Shown here piece after piece: positions 54,659 to 63,326 of a DNA stretch of 64,000 nt. The first letter of the stretch is position 1. Every line of letters starts with the position of its first letter. Location: NCBI GenBank assembly GCA_002709005.1, contig PAPH01000023.1, positions 1 to 64,000 of the forward strand, written 5' to 3'. This DNA comes from Hyphomicrobiales bacterium. GTDB taxonomy: Bacteria; Pseudomonadota; Alphaproteobacteria; Rhizobiales; Rhizobiaceae. The notes below the pieces were generated by a model. The model was given only the letters and a program-made list of their open reading frames with translations, did not search any database and had not been told where the DNA came from. The position numbers and the translations under genes were made by a program.

Positions 54659-56037
54659 ACGCCCCGGTTCCCCAGAAACTTCTCTCCGCCTCCGGCCGTC
54701 GCCTGAAGGTGGCCGTCGTCGGCTCCGGGATTTCCGGCGCCTCGGCCGCCTGGGCGCTCGACCGGATTCATGATGTCACGCTTTACGAGGCGGCGAACCG
54801 CGCCGGCGGCCATACGGCGACCGTCGACATCGACTATGACGGCAGGCCGATTTCCGTCGATACCGGCTTCATCGTCTACAACACCCACAACTACCCGAAC
54901 CTCACCGCGCTCTTCGAGCATTTCGGCGTCGACACCCATGAGAGCGACATGAGTTTCTCGCTTTCGCTCGACCAGGGAAAGCTCGAATGGTGCGGCGACA
55001 ATCTCGCCTCCGTCTTCGCCCAGAAGCGCAACCTGCTGCGGCCGTCCTTCCTGCTGATGCTCCGCGAAATTTTCCGCTTCAACAAGTTGTGCCTGGCCGA
55101 CCGGGAAGCCGGGCACCTGCGCGCGCGCTCGATCGGCGATTATCTCGACTGGCGGGGCTTCTCGCCGGGATTTCGCAACAATTACCTCGTTCCGATGGCG
55201 GCTGCGATCTGGTCGACCCCGGCACACAAGATGCTCGAATTCCCTGCGACCCATTTCGTCAACTTTTTCGAAAACCACCGGCTGATCCATACCGAGCGGC
55301 CGCAGTGGCGCACGGTCTCGGGCGGCAGCCGGAACTACCTCGGGCACCTCATCGCTCCGCTCGGCGACCGTCTGCGGCTGTCGACCCCCGTCCAGCGGGT
55401 CCGGCGGCTATCGAACGGAGTGGAGATCACCGACGGCGCCGGACACACCGAGCACTTCGACCGCGTGATCTTTGCCTGCCATACCGATCAGGCACTCGCA
55501 GCACTCGATGAACCGACGCCGACCGAGAGCGCGCTTCTTGCCGCCATCCCCTACAGGCCGAACCGGGTGGTTCTGCACCGCGACACCTCGCTCATGCCGC
55601 AACGACGCAAGGCCTGGGCGTCGTGGAACTATTTGAAATCCCCCCGCGCCGCCGCTGACGCCGACGTGGCGGTTACCTACTGGATGAACCGGCTGCAGGG
55701 GATCGATCCCGCCTGCCCGCTCTTCGTCACCCTCAATCCAGACCGCGAACCGGCGCGTGACAAGGTATTTGCCGAATTTTCCTACGATCACCCGCAGTTC
55801 GGCACCGACACGATGGAAATTCAGAAGGGCATCGAGGCGATCCAGGGACGCAACGCCACCTTCTTCGCCGGCGCGTGGACAGGCTACGGCTTCCACGAGG
55901 ACGGGCTCCTCTCGGGTATCCGGGCGGCGGAACGGCTGGGCGCCAGCTACCCGTGGCGCGGAAATCCGGCTAGCGTCGGCGAGGAGAAATCCGTACTCGG
56001 CGCTGCCGAGACCGAAGACTATCGGGAGGTCGCCTGA
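54655..56037 (+). CDS. FAD-dependent amine-oxidase-like protein
   Basis: A 460-residue flavoprotein: GSGISGASAAWAL binds FAD, YEAANRAGGHTATVD follows, and the C-terminal GAWTGYGFHEDGLLSG closes the FAD site. Family members sit beside DUF1365 and CFA-like methyltransferase genes in many bacteria, and in Rhodobacter the set is in the singlet-oxygen regulon and tied to unusual membrane fatty acids. It probably desaturates or oxidises an acyl chain with its partners (inferred). Starts and ends overlap neighbours. Confidence 0.83.
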   Translation: MNAPVPQKLLSASGRRLKVAVVGSGISGASAAWALDRIHDVTLYEAANRAGGHTATVDIDYDGRPISVDTGFIVYNTHNYPNLTALFEHFGVDTHESDMSFSLSLDQGKLEWCGDNLASVFAQKRNLLRPSFLLMLREIFRFNKLCLADREAGHLRARSIGDYLDWRGFSPGFRNNYLVPMAAAIWSTPAHKMLEFPATHFVNFFENHRLIHTERPQWRTVSGGSRNYLGHLIAPLGDRLRLSTPVQRVRRLSNGVEITDGAGHTEHFDRVIFACHTDQALAALDEPTPTESALLAAIPYRPNRVVLHRDTSLMPQRRKAWASWNYLKSPRAAADADVAVTYWMNRLQGIDPACPLFVTLNPDREPARDKVFAEFSYDHPQFGTDTMEIQKGIEAIQGRNATFFAGAWTGYGFHEDGLLSGIRAAERLGASYPWRGNPASVGEEKSVLGAAETEDYREVA

Positions 56038-56894
56038 TGAAACACACTCCGCCACCCGGGATCGTCGATCTCGCGCCGGCGGTTCTCTACAGCGGCAACG
56101 TCATGCATCAGCGCATGCGCCCGGTGGGACACCGGTTCGACTACACAGTCTTTTCGCTGCTGATCGACCTCGACCGGCTCGACGAAGCCGACCGGTTGAG
56201 CCCGCTGTTCTCGGTCAACGGCTTCAATCTTCTCTCCTTCCACGAGAGCGATCACCTTCGCGGCAGCGACGCGAAAAACCTCCGCGCTCACGCCGATCTG
56301 CTTCTCGCGCGCGCCGGACTGGCGGAACGGCCGGCACGCATTCTGCTGGCCTGCTATCCCAGAGTTCTCGGCCGGGTCTTCAACCCGTTGTCGGTCTTTT
56401 ACGCCTACGATGCGGCCGGCGGCGTGATCGCCCTGCTCTACCAGGTGCGCAACACCTTCGGCGAGGACCACACCTATGTCTGCCCCGTCGAACCGGGCGA
56501 GCGCAGCCCCGCAGGTATCCGTCAGGAGCGGCGGAAGAAATTCCACGTCTCGCCGTTTCTCGACATGGAACTCACCTATCATTTTCGCATGCCGCCGCCC
56601 GGCGAGACGCTCAAATGGCGCATCCTCGAGACAGATGACGAAGGCCCCCTGCTGGCCGCGACCTACTCGGCGAAAGCAGGGGCCTTGAGCACCGGCGCGA
56701 TTTTGCGCAATGTAGCCCGGATACCAATGCTGACCTGGAAGATCCTTGCCGGCATCCATTTCGAGGCTCTGCGTCTTTGGCTCAAGGGCGTGGGCTTCAT
56801 CAGCAAGCCGGAACCACCGGCGAGAATAAGTTATCCGGACGCGACGGCCGGCAAGCAATCCGGTCATGCGCCCGCGGGAGGGAAAGACGCATGA
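56037..56894 (+). CDS. DUF1365 family protein
   Basis: A 285-residue protein that opens with VLYSGNVMHQRMRPVGHRFDYTVFSLLIDLDRLDE, the typical start of DUF1365. ACYPRVLGRVFNPLSVFYAYD and KKFHVSPFLDMELTYHFRM are further family blocks. No membrane signal is evident. Almost always encoded between a flavoprotein and a CFA-like enzyme, as here, so it is thought to take part in fatty-acid modification. Overlaps neighbours by one and four bases. Confidence 0.88.
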   Translation: MKHTPPPGIVDLAPAVLYSGNVMHQRMRPVGHRFDYTVFSLLIDLDRLDEADRLSPLFSVNGFNLLSFHESDHLRGSDAKNLRAHADLLLARAGLAERPARILLACYPRVLGRVFNPLSVFYAYDAAGGVIALLYQVRNTFGEDHTYVCPVEPGERSPAGIRQERRKKFHVSPFLDMELTYHFRMPPPGETLKWRILETDDEGPLLAATYSAKAGALSTGAILRNVARIPMLTWKILAGIHFEALRLWLKGVGFISKPEPPARISYPDATAGKQSGHAPAGGKDA

Positions 56895-58135
56895 GCGAGA
56901 CTGCTGGCAAAGACGACCGAGGCGAACTTCTGCGACCGGATAGCCTCACAGACCAGTTGCGCGGACTTCCCGCCAAGGCGCGGTTCGCGCTCAAGAGACT
57001 GATGGCCATCAAGCGCGGCGTGCTCTTGATCACCCTGCCCGAAGGCCGGACCCTGCGGATCGAGGGGGAGACCGAAGGGCCTGAGGCCAGCCTGGTCCTG
57101 CGCAACTGGAACATTGCCGACCGCGCGCTGGCATCCGGCACCATCGGGGTGGCCGAGACCTATATGGACGGCGACTGGGACAGCCCCGATGTCACCTCGT
57201 TCCTCGAATTCTTCATCGTCAACATGAGCATCGGCGACCGTTTTTCCAACGGGGCGCAGGGCGTGCTGCGTCTGATCGAGCGGATCCGCCACTGGATGCG
57301 CTCGAATACGAAGACCCAGGCGCAGAAGAACATCTCCGCCCATTACGACCTCGGCAACGATTTCTACGAAAAGTGGCTCGACGAGACGATGACCTATTCG
57401 TCCGCACTCTTCGAGGACGGCGCCAACGATCTGCCGGGCGCGCAGAAACAGAAATACCGGGCGCTGGCGAAGGCCGCCGGCATCAAGCCGGGCGACCATG
57501 TTCTGGAAATCGGATGCGGCTGGGGCGGCTTCGCAGAATTCGCCGCCGGCGAGCTCGGCTGCCGCGTCACCGGCCTGACAATCTCCAGGGAGCAGCTTGC
57601 CTATGCGCGCGAGCGGATCGAGAAGGCTGGGTTGAGCGACAAGGTCGAGTTCAAGTTCCAGGACTACCGCGACGAGACCGGCAAATACGACGCAGTGATC
57701 TCCATCGAGATGTTTGAGGCGGTCGGCGAGCGCTACTGGCCGGTCTATTTCGACAAGCTCCGCGACTGCCTCAAACCCGGCGGCCGCGCCGGACTGCAGA
57801 TCATCACCATCCGCCCGGAAGCCTACGCCAATTACCGCTCCTCGCCGGATTTCATCCAGCGCTACATTTTTCCCGGCGGCATGCTGCCCTCCGAGGACCA
57901 TCTGAGCGATCTGGGCCAGAACTCGGGTCTCCGGATCGTCGGCGAGCGCGCCTTCGGCATGGATTACGCGCGCACGCTCGCCGTCTGGCGCGAGAAGTTC
58001 TGGGCCGCCTGGGAGTCTATCGTGCCGCTCGGCTTCGACGAGCGCTTCCGCAAATTGTGGGAATTCTATCTCCATTACTGCGAGGCGGGCTTCCGAGCCG
58101 GCCACATCAACGTGCGCCAGGTTGTCTACGCCTGA
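56891..58135 (+). CDS. cfa: Cyclopropane-fatty-acyl-phospholipid synthase family methyltransferase
   Basis: A 414-residue SAM-dependent methyltransferase. SAHYDLGNDFYEKWLDETMTYSSALF precedes the SAM site LEIGCGWGGFAEFAA (residues about 205-219), and ISIEMFEAVGERYWPVYF is the catalytic region. CFA synthases methylate the double bond of membrane phospholipid acyl chains; relatives in this gene set may methylate furan-fatty-acid precursors. ATG 56891 overlaps the DUF1365 stop in ATGA. Confidence 0.9.
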   Translation: MSETAGKDDRGELLRPDSLTDQLRGLPAKARFALKRLMAIKRGVLLITLPEGRTLRIEGETEGPEASLVLRNWNIADRALASGTIGVAETYMDGDWDSPDVTSFLEFFIVNMSIGDRFSNGAQGVLRLIERIRHWMRSNTKTQAQKNISAHYDLGNDFYEKWLDETMTYSSALFEDGANDLPGAQKQKYRALAKAAGIKPGDHVLEIGCGWGGFAEFAAGELGCRVTGLTISREQLAYARERIEKAGLSDKVEFKFQDYRDETGKYDAVISIEMFEAVGERYWPVYFDKLRDCLKPGGRAGLQIITIRPEAYANYRSSPDFIQRYIFPGGMLPSEDHLSDLGQNSGLRIVGERAFGMDYARTLAVWREKFWAAWESIVPLGFDERFRKLWEFYLHYCEAGFRAGHINVRQVVYA

Positions 58136-59465
58136 TGCCCCCCTTTCGGCGTCCGGCGGTTTGACCGGACTGCGCACGCTCATCGCCTATGCGCTGCCGG
58201 CGATTCCGCTCGCGGCCCTCACTTTGCCGCTCTACGTGCTGGTGCCGACCTATTACACCGAGGCGCTGGGCCTGCCTTTGGCGGGCGTCGGCCTGGCGCT
58301 TTTGGCCGTCAGGATATTCGATGCAGTGACCGACCCGGTCGTCGGCTGGCTCGGCGACCGGGTGACGACCCCGTTCGGGCGGCGGCGAACGCTGTTCGGG
58401 CTGGCCGTGCCGCTTCTGGCGCTGTCGGCTTTCATGCTCTTCGCGCCGCCGGTCTCTGCGGGGCTCGGCTGGCTCACCGGATGGGGCCTCGCCCTGTCGC
58501 TCGGTTATACGATGATGCTCGTCCCCTATTCCGCCTGGGGCGCGGAACTCGCCGGTGATTATCACGGCCGATCCCGCATTGCCGGCTGGCGCGAGGGCTT
58601 CACCCTCGTCGGCACGCTCGGCGCGATCGCGCTGCCCTATGCAATCGGCTTCGAAGACCCGGCAATTTGGAACGGACTGGCTCTTCTCGGCGCGGCGATT
58701 GCGCTGCTGCTGCCTGTTTTGGCCGCAATCGCCGTCTGGCGCGTGCCCGAACCCAAGGATTTCACCCGTCGCCGGCTGAAGCTGCGCGAGGGATTCTCCG
58801 CAATCGCCCGAAACAGGCCCTTTCTCCGGCTGCTGGCGGCGTTCTTCCTCAACGGGCTGGCCAACGGAATTCCCGCGACCCTGTTTCTCTATTTCGTCTC
58901 CGAGCGCCTCGCCATGCCGGAGGCACGCGGCTTCTTCCTCTTCGTCTATTTCCTCTGCGGGATCGGCGGTACCGCTCTCGCGTTGCTCGCTGCGAAACGG
59001 ACCTCGAAGCACCGCGCCTGGTCCGTCGCGATGATCGCGGCATGCCTCGCCTTTGCACCGGCGCCGCTTCTGCCTGAGGGCGCCTGGTACGGGTTTCTGG
59101 CGATCTGCATGGCGACCGGCCTGCTGCTGGGCTTCGACCTCGCCTTGCCGCCTGCCATACAGGCGGACGTGATCGATGTGGATACGGCGGAAAGCGGCGA
59201 ACAGCGCAGCGGGATCTATTTCGCACTGTGGAGCCTCACCACCAAGCTCGCACTGGCGCTCGCTGTCGGGCTTGCCTTTCCACTATTGGCGCTCGCCGGC
59301 TTCGATCCACAGGACGGAACCGCCCACGAAGGATTGCTGGCGCTGGCGATCGCCTATGGCTGGCTGCCGATCCTCGCCAAGCTGGCGGCGATCGGGTTGA
59401 TGTGGAATTTTCCGCTGGACGAGACGCTGCAGAAATCGCTGCGCGAGCGGATCACTTCGGCCTGA
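58122..59465 (+). CDS. MFS transporter, GPH (sugar:cation symporter)-like
   Basis: A 447-residue transporter with about twelve helices. RIFDAVTDPVVGWLGDRVTTPFGRRRTLFG between helices 2 and 3 is the GPH-family loop. The best start is TTG 58122, within the last codons of the CFA gene; no in-frame ATG exists near the N-terminus, and TTG 58161 is a second choice. A similar transporter accompanies these genes in Rhodobacter. Cargo unknown; lipid-related or stress-related compounds are possible. The end overlaps the convergent SDR gene by 14 bases. Confidence 0.82.
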   Translation: MSTPDAPLSASGGLTGLRTLIAYALPAIPLAALTLPLYVLVPTYYTEALGLPLAGVGLALLAVRIFDAVTDPVVGWLGDRVTTPFGRRRTLFGLAVPLLALSAFMLFAPPVSAGLGWLTGWGLALSLGYTMMLVPYSAWGAELAGDYHGRSRIAGWREGFTLVGTLGAIALPYAIGFEDPAIWNGLALLGAAIALLLPVLAAIAVWRVPEPKDFTRRRLKLREGFSAIARNRPFLRLLAAFFLNGLANGIPATLFLYFVSERLAMPEARGFFLFVYFLCGIGGTALALLAAKRTSKHRAWSVAMIAACLAFAPAPLLPEGAWYGFLAICMATGLLLGFDLALPPAIQADVIDVDTAESGEQRSGIYFALWSLTTKLALALAVGLAFPLLALAGFDPQDGTAHEGLLALAIAYGWLPILAKLAAIGLMWNFPLDETLQKSLRERITSA

Positions 59466-60255
59466 GCGGCTTTTTCTTCCAGCCGGTTCCCCGGGCAACC
59501 AGCGCGAAATAGAGCGAATAGGGCAATTTCGACAGAAGCTTGAGCGGCCATGTAAACCGGCGCGGAAAAGTGATTTCAAACCCGCTTTCGGCGATGCCCC
59601 TGGCAACACGCTTTCCGGCCTCCTCGACTTGCATCAGTGCCGGCATTGGGAACGGATTTCCCTCGGTTGCGGGCGTGTCCACGAACCCGGGATTGATAAC
59701 CTGGATGCGGATGTTCATCTTGTCGAAATCGAATTTCAGGCTTTGAGCGAGATTGTTGACGGCCGCCTTGGTGGCCCCGTAGGCCGCGCTCGTCGGCAGC
59801 CCCGCATATCCGGCGACGGAAGCCATCAGAACCACCTGCCCGCGTCCCGTTCGCTGCATCAGTGCAACCGTGGGAACAAGGCCGTGGATGACACCCGAGA
59901 CGTTGACCGCGAAGGACTTGGTGAAGCGTTCAACACTCATCCGCTCGCCGTGCACCGGGGCGAACATGCCGGCATTGAAAACGGCAAGAGCGATCCTGCC
60001 ATGGCGGGCCTCGATGGCCGCCACAAGATCGGACATCGCGTCCTCGTCGGTGACATCGCAAGGCATCGGGATGGCGCTGCCAGCGAGATTGGCTGTTTCG
60101 GCGGCCAGCGAGGAGAGTTCGTCCTCGCGCCGGGCGGTGGCGATCACCGTGTAGCCGGCACCGGCGAGTTCGAGCGCAATCTGCCGGCCGATGCCGCTCG
60201 AAGCCCCGGTCACCCAGGCGACCCCGTCTTCCGGTCTTGCCCTGTAGAGCGCCAT
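59452..60255 (-). CDS. Short-chain dehydrogenase/reductase
   Basis: A 267-residue SDR: TGASSGIGRQIALELAGAGY binds NAD(P), NAGMFAP is the structural motif, the catalytic Ser is in MASVAGYAG and YGATKAAV supplies Tyr and Lys. The C-terminal 50 residues are basic and hydrophobic (RRFTWPLKLLSKLPYSLYF), suggesting membrane association. It follows the ChrR-like gene after 19 bases, so both are probably driven by the sigma-E-type promoter at 60970-60999. Substrate unknown. Confidence 0.85.
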   Translation of the reverse strand: MALYRARPEDGVAWVTGASSGIGRQIALELAGAGYTVIATARREDELSSLAAETANLAGSAIPMPCDVTDEDAMSDLVAAIEARHGRIALAVFNAGMFAPVHGERMSVERFTKSFAVNVSGVIHGLVPTVALMQRTGRGQVVLMASVAGYAGLPTSAAYGATKAAVNNLAQSLKFDFDKMNIRIQVINPGFVDTPATEGNPFPMPALMQVEEAGKRVARGIAESGFEITFPRRFTWPLKLLSKLPYSLYFALVARGTGWKKKPLRPK

Positions 60256-60274
60256 TTTTCCTCCGCTTTCGGGT

Positions 60275-60907
60275 TCAGCCTATCAGATCACGCAGCCGCT
60301 GGACGAACGGACCGGTCAGCTTCAACGGTCCCTCGATAACCTGAAAGCCGATACAAGGTTCCCCCGGATCGGCGACCGGCCGGTGATCGACTTCCGCGTC
60401 GGCGATCGAGATATCCCCGGCCGCGTAGTGGCCGAGTTCATCGGAAAATCCGCCGCCGAGCACCAGCGACAGCTCGGTACCCGAATGGGTGTGGGCGGGC
60501 ACCACGCGGTTGGGCCGGAACGAAAACAGGCTGACGTGGAGACCGTCCACCTCGCCGAGATCATGGGACCTGTAGCCGGGAAGCCTCGTCTTCCATGGAA
60601 CGCGATCAAGATCGAAGCCGAGATAGTCGCGCAAGGCGGGCGGAAAGACGCCCGCTTGCCGCTCCCTTGGCGCGGCAACGGCCGGCGCCGAGGAGGAAAG
60701 GACAGATTTCAGCAGCGCGTTGCGGTCGGAAAGCTCCTCGGCCTCGAAATCATCGAGCGCCTCTCCCGCCATGTTCTCCAGAACGTCGGTGATCGCCCGA
60801 TTGCCGGGCTTGAGTTGCAGATGGGACTCGACGAGCACCCTGACAGGCGTCGGAAGAACGCCCGCCACGTAATTCGCCAGAAGCGTGTCGATCTGATTGG
60901 CCACCAT
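60275..60907 (-). CDS. ChrR-like cupin protein lacking the anti-sigma zinc cysteines
   Basis: A 210-residue protein with the length and two-domain layout of ChrR anti-sigma factors. In Rhodobacter ChrR the anti-sigma domain binds zinc with H6, H31, C35 and C38; here H29 remains but the cysteine positions are K33 and N36 (HLQLKPGNR) and the N-terminal His is missing. The C-terminal cupin keeps its full ligand set H139, H141, E145 and H175. No sigma factor gene adjoins it. It may sense singlet oxygen or peroxide through the cupin but probably cannot hold sigma-E in the usual way. Confidence 0.82.
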   Translation of the reverse strand: MVANQIDTLLANYVAGVLPTPVRVLVESHLQLKPGNRAITDVLENMAGEALDDFEAEELSDRNALLKSVLSSSAPAVAAPRERQAGVFPPALRDYLGFDLDRVPWKTRLPGYRSHDLGEVDGLHVSLFSFRPNRVVPAHTHSGTELSLVLGGGFSDELGHYAAGDISIADAEVDHRPVADPGEPCIGFQVIEGPLKLTGPFVQRLRDLIG

Positions 60908-60969
60908 CGAATTCGTTCTGCTTTGCTGCCGCTAAATCCATACCTAGAGGGTCAGGTTATGTACCAATA

Positions 60970-60999
60970 CATATACGCCCGCTTTAGGAAAATGGATCA
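60970..60999 (-). promoter_or_regulatory. Sigma-E-type promoter for ChrR-like/SDR operon
   Basis: On the minus strand TGATCC (60999-60994) is followed after 18 bases by TATATG (60975-60970), about 60 bases before the ChrR-like ATG. Same -35 and spacing as the photolyase promoter; the -10 keeps only the leading TA of the consensus. Confidence 0.52.
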
Positions 61000-61144
61000 T
61001 TTTCATGGAACGATTTTTTCCGGCGGCTTCCCGCGAGATAGATTGCATTTTCCGCATTGATAGCATTGCCGGAATGAATTTCTTTCACATGTGGTGAAAC
61101 AGGCGCGAAAATGCGCAACTCGCAAATTTCTCGTCAGGATGACA

Positions 61145-62179
61145 ATGGCCCTCTCCGTACTCGATACAATCGGCAACACGCCCCTGATCAAGCTCAAGGC
61201 CGCCTCGGAGGCGACCGGCTGCACCATTCTCGGCAAGGCGGAGTTCCTCAATCCCGGCCAGTCTGTGAAGGACCGCGCCGCGCTCGAAATCATCCTCGAC
61301 GCGGAGGCAAAGGGGCAGATCAGGCCCGGTGGTACGATCGTCGAGGGCACGGCGGGAAACACCGGAATCGGTCTTGCGCTTGTGGCGCGTGCGCGCGGAT
61401 ACAAGACGGTGATCGTCATCCCCGAGACCCAGAGCCAGGAAAAGAAGGACGCGATCCGGCTGATGGGCGCCGAACTCGTGGAAGTGCCGGCCGCGCCCTA
61501 CAAGAATCCCAACAATTATGTTCGCGTTTCTGGCCGGCTTGCCGCGCAGATTGCGGCGACGGACCCGAACGGCGCCATCTGGGCGAACCAGTTCGACAAT
61601 GTCGCCAACCGCAATGCCCACATCAAGACCACCGCACCGGAGATCTGGCGCGACACCGACGGCAAGGTCGACGGCTTCATCTGCGCGGTCGGCTCTGGAG
61701 GTACGCTTGCGGGCACCGCCGAAGGGCTGCGCGCCTTCTCCAAGGATGTGAAGATCGGCCTTGCCGACCCGGACGGCGCCGCCCTTTTCAGCTACTACAC
61801 CACCGGCGAGTTCGCCTCCTCCGGCAGCTCGATCACCGAGGGCATCGGCCAGGGCCGCGTGACCGCCAATCTCGAGGGTTTCACCCCCGACATGGCCTTC
61901 AACATCCCCGATTCCGAAGCCATTCCGCTGGTGTTCGACCTTCTGGAGAAGGAAGGCCTGTGCGTGGGCGGCTCCTCCGGTATCAACGTCGCCGGCGCCA
62001 TTCGCATGGCGCGCGAACTCGGGCCCGGGCACACGATCGTGACGATACTCTGCGACTACGGCAATCGCTACCAGTCGAAGCTCTTCAATCCGGAGTTCCT
62101 GACCTCGAAGAACCTGCCCGTGCCAGAATTCCTCACGGCGGAAAGCCGGCTGTCGATCCCTTTCGAGGACGTGGCCTGA
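61145..62179 (+). CDS. cysK: Cysteine synthase (O-acetylserine sulfhydrylase)
   Basis: A 344-residue fold-type II PLP enzyme. The PLP lysine is in NPGQSVKDRAAL, the substrate loop is EGTAGNTGIGLA and the phosphate loop GSGGTLAGTAEGLR. Joins sulfide with O-acetylserine to form cysteine. The GTAGNT loop and FLNPGQSVKDRAA form resemble the alphaproteobacterial CysK2-like branch with an extended C-terminus. ATG 61145 is chosen since AGGA lies six bases upstream; GTG 61091 and ATG 61139 are in frame. Confidence 0.88.
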   Translation: MALSVLDTIGNTPLIKLKAASEATGCTILGKAEFLNPGQSVKDRAALEIILDAEAKGQIRPGGTIVEGTAGNTGIGLALVARARGYKTVIVIPETQSQEKKDAIRLMGAELVEVPAAPYKNPNNYVRVSGRLAAQIAATDPNGAIWANQFDNVANRNAHIKTTAPEIWRDTDGKVDGFICAVGSGGTLAGTAEGLRAFSKDVKIGLADPDGAALFSYYTTGEFASSGSSITEGIGQGRVTANLEGFTPDMAFNIPDSEAIPLVFDLLEKEGLCVGGSSGINVAGAIRMARELGPGHTIVTILCDYGNRYQSKLFNPEFLTSKNLPVPEFLTAESRLSIPFEDVA

Positions 62180-62284
62180 GCGCCATCCCGAACGTTCCGC
62201 GCTGAGAAAAGCTGTGGTCAGCCGGGCACGACCTGCCTATATCTTTGGCGTTTCAGACGTTCTTCTCAAGCCACGGATATTGGA

Positions 62285-63010
62285 ATGAAAGCTCTCTTTG
62301 CCGACGACGCCTATCTCTCCACCTGCGAAGCCACGGTAACCGGCATCCGCGAGGACGGCGGTATCGAACTCGATCAGACGTGCTTTTACGCGACCTCCGG
62401 CGGACAGCCCGGCGACACGGGTTTTTTCGAGCGCGCCGACGGCACCCGCATCCAGATCGCCGGCACGATCAACGGCACGACGAAGGCAGAGATCGTTCAT
62501 CTCCCCGCTGCCGACCAGCCGGCTCCGGAGATCGGCGAGAAACTGACGCTGCACATCGACTGGGACCGGCGCTACAGGCTGATGCGGCTTCATACCGCAT
62601 GCCACCTTCTTTCGGTCGTCTGCCCTTACCCTATTACCGGCGCCTCGATCACCGAGGAGGACGCCCGCGTCGATTTCGACATGAGCGAGACGATCGACAA
62701 GGCGGAAGTCACCGCGAAACTGATGGAGCTCATCGACGCCAACCATCCGGTCTTCATCAGGTGGATTTCCGAGGAAGAGTTCGAGGCGAACCCGCAGATC
62801 GTGAAATCGAAGAACGTCCGCCCGCCGCGCGGACTGGGCCGCATGCGGCTGGTCTGTATCGGGGAAAACGAATCCGTTGACAGTCAGCCCTGCGGCGGCA
62901 CCCACGTCTCCGAGACCGCCGAAGTGGGCCGCATCCATATCGGCAAGATCGAGAAGAAGGGCCGCGAAAACCGCCGCTTCCGCATCCGCTTCGGCGATTT
63001 GCCGGATTGA
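62285..63010 (+). CDS. AlaX-type alanyl-tRNA editing protein
   Basis: A 241-residue trans-editing protein that hydrolyses mischarged Ser- or Gly-tRNA(Ala). Zinc ligands are in the HxxxH motif HTACH and the CxxxH motif CGGTH; TSGGQPGDTGFF is the family N-terminal block. It corresponds to the editing domain of AlaRS without the catalytic part. The start has only a weak ribosome site (GATATTGGA). It probably forms a separate unit after cysK. Confidence 0.9.
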   Translation: MKALFADDAYLSTCEATVTGIREDGGIELDQTCFYATSGGQPGDTGFFERADGTRIQIAGTINGTTKAEIVHLPAADQPAPEIGEKLTLHIDWDRRYRLMRLHTACHLLSVVCPYPITGASITEEDARVDFDMSETIDKAEVTAKLMELIDANHPVFIRWISEEEFEANPQIVKSKNVRPPRGLGRMRLVCIGENESVDSQPCGGTHVSETAEVGRIHIGKIEKKGRENRRFRIRFGDLPD

Positions 63011-63048
63011 GATGCGTCGCAAACGGGTTAGCCGCGAGCCTCATCTCG

Positions 63049-63306
63049 TCAGCAGTCGAATGTGTCGGTGCAGCGCGCAACTTGCGCTGCAAGTGTACGC
63101 GATTTAGTACCAAGAGGCTGAGGCCCCATATTTTCGCCGATATAGTCGGTCACGAATTCCTTGAGTTCGACAGGAATATCCATCGTGTAACCGCCCTTCT
63201 CAGCCTTGGCGAGGAAGTCACTCGTCTTTCCCATTTCGATGATTACTCGCGCCGCGGCCATTATAGACGCGACCGGTACCGACATCATTTTTCTGTCATT
63301 GCTCAT
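63049..63306 (-). CDS. Hypothetical 85-residue protein
   Basis: Not recognised. Begins MSNDRKMMSVPVASIMAAAR, helix-rich, no signal or membrane segment, ending in TDTFDC. AGAAGGAG sits six bases before ATG 63306; the ATG six bases upstream is too close to that site. The next gene on the same strand ends 20 bases upstream, so they are likely co-transcribed. Possibly a small partner of that protein. Confidence 0.6.
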   Translation of the reverse strand: MSNDRKMMSVPVASIMAAARVIIEMGKTSDFLAKAEKGGYTMDIPVELKEFVTDYIGENMGPQPLGTKSRTLAAQVARCTDTFDC

Positions 63307-63326
63307 GTTCATCTCCTTCTCGTTGG

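Noticed and set aside
61111-62205. A 364-codon plus-strand frame overlapping cysK in another frame.
   Set aside because: The cysK frame has full PLP-enzyme motifs; this one is Arg-rich nonsense.
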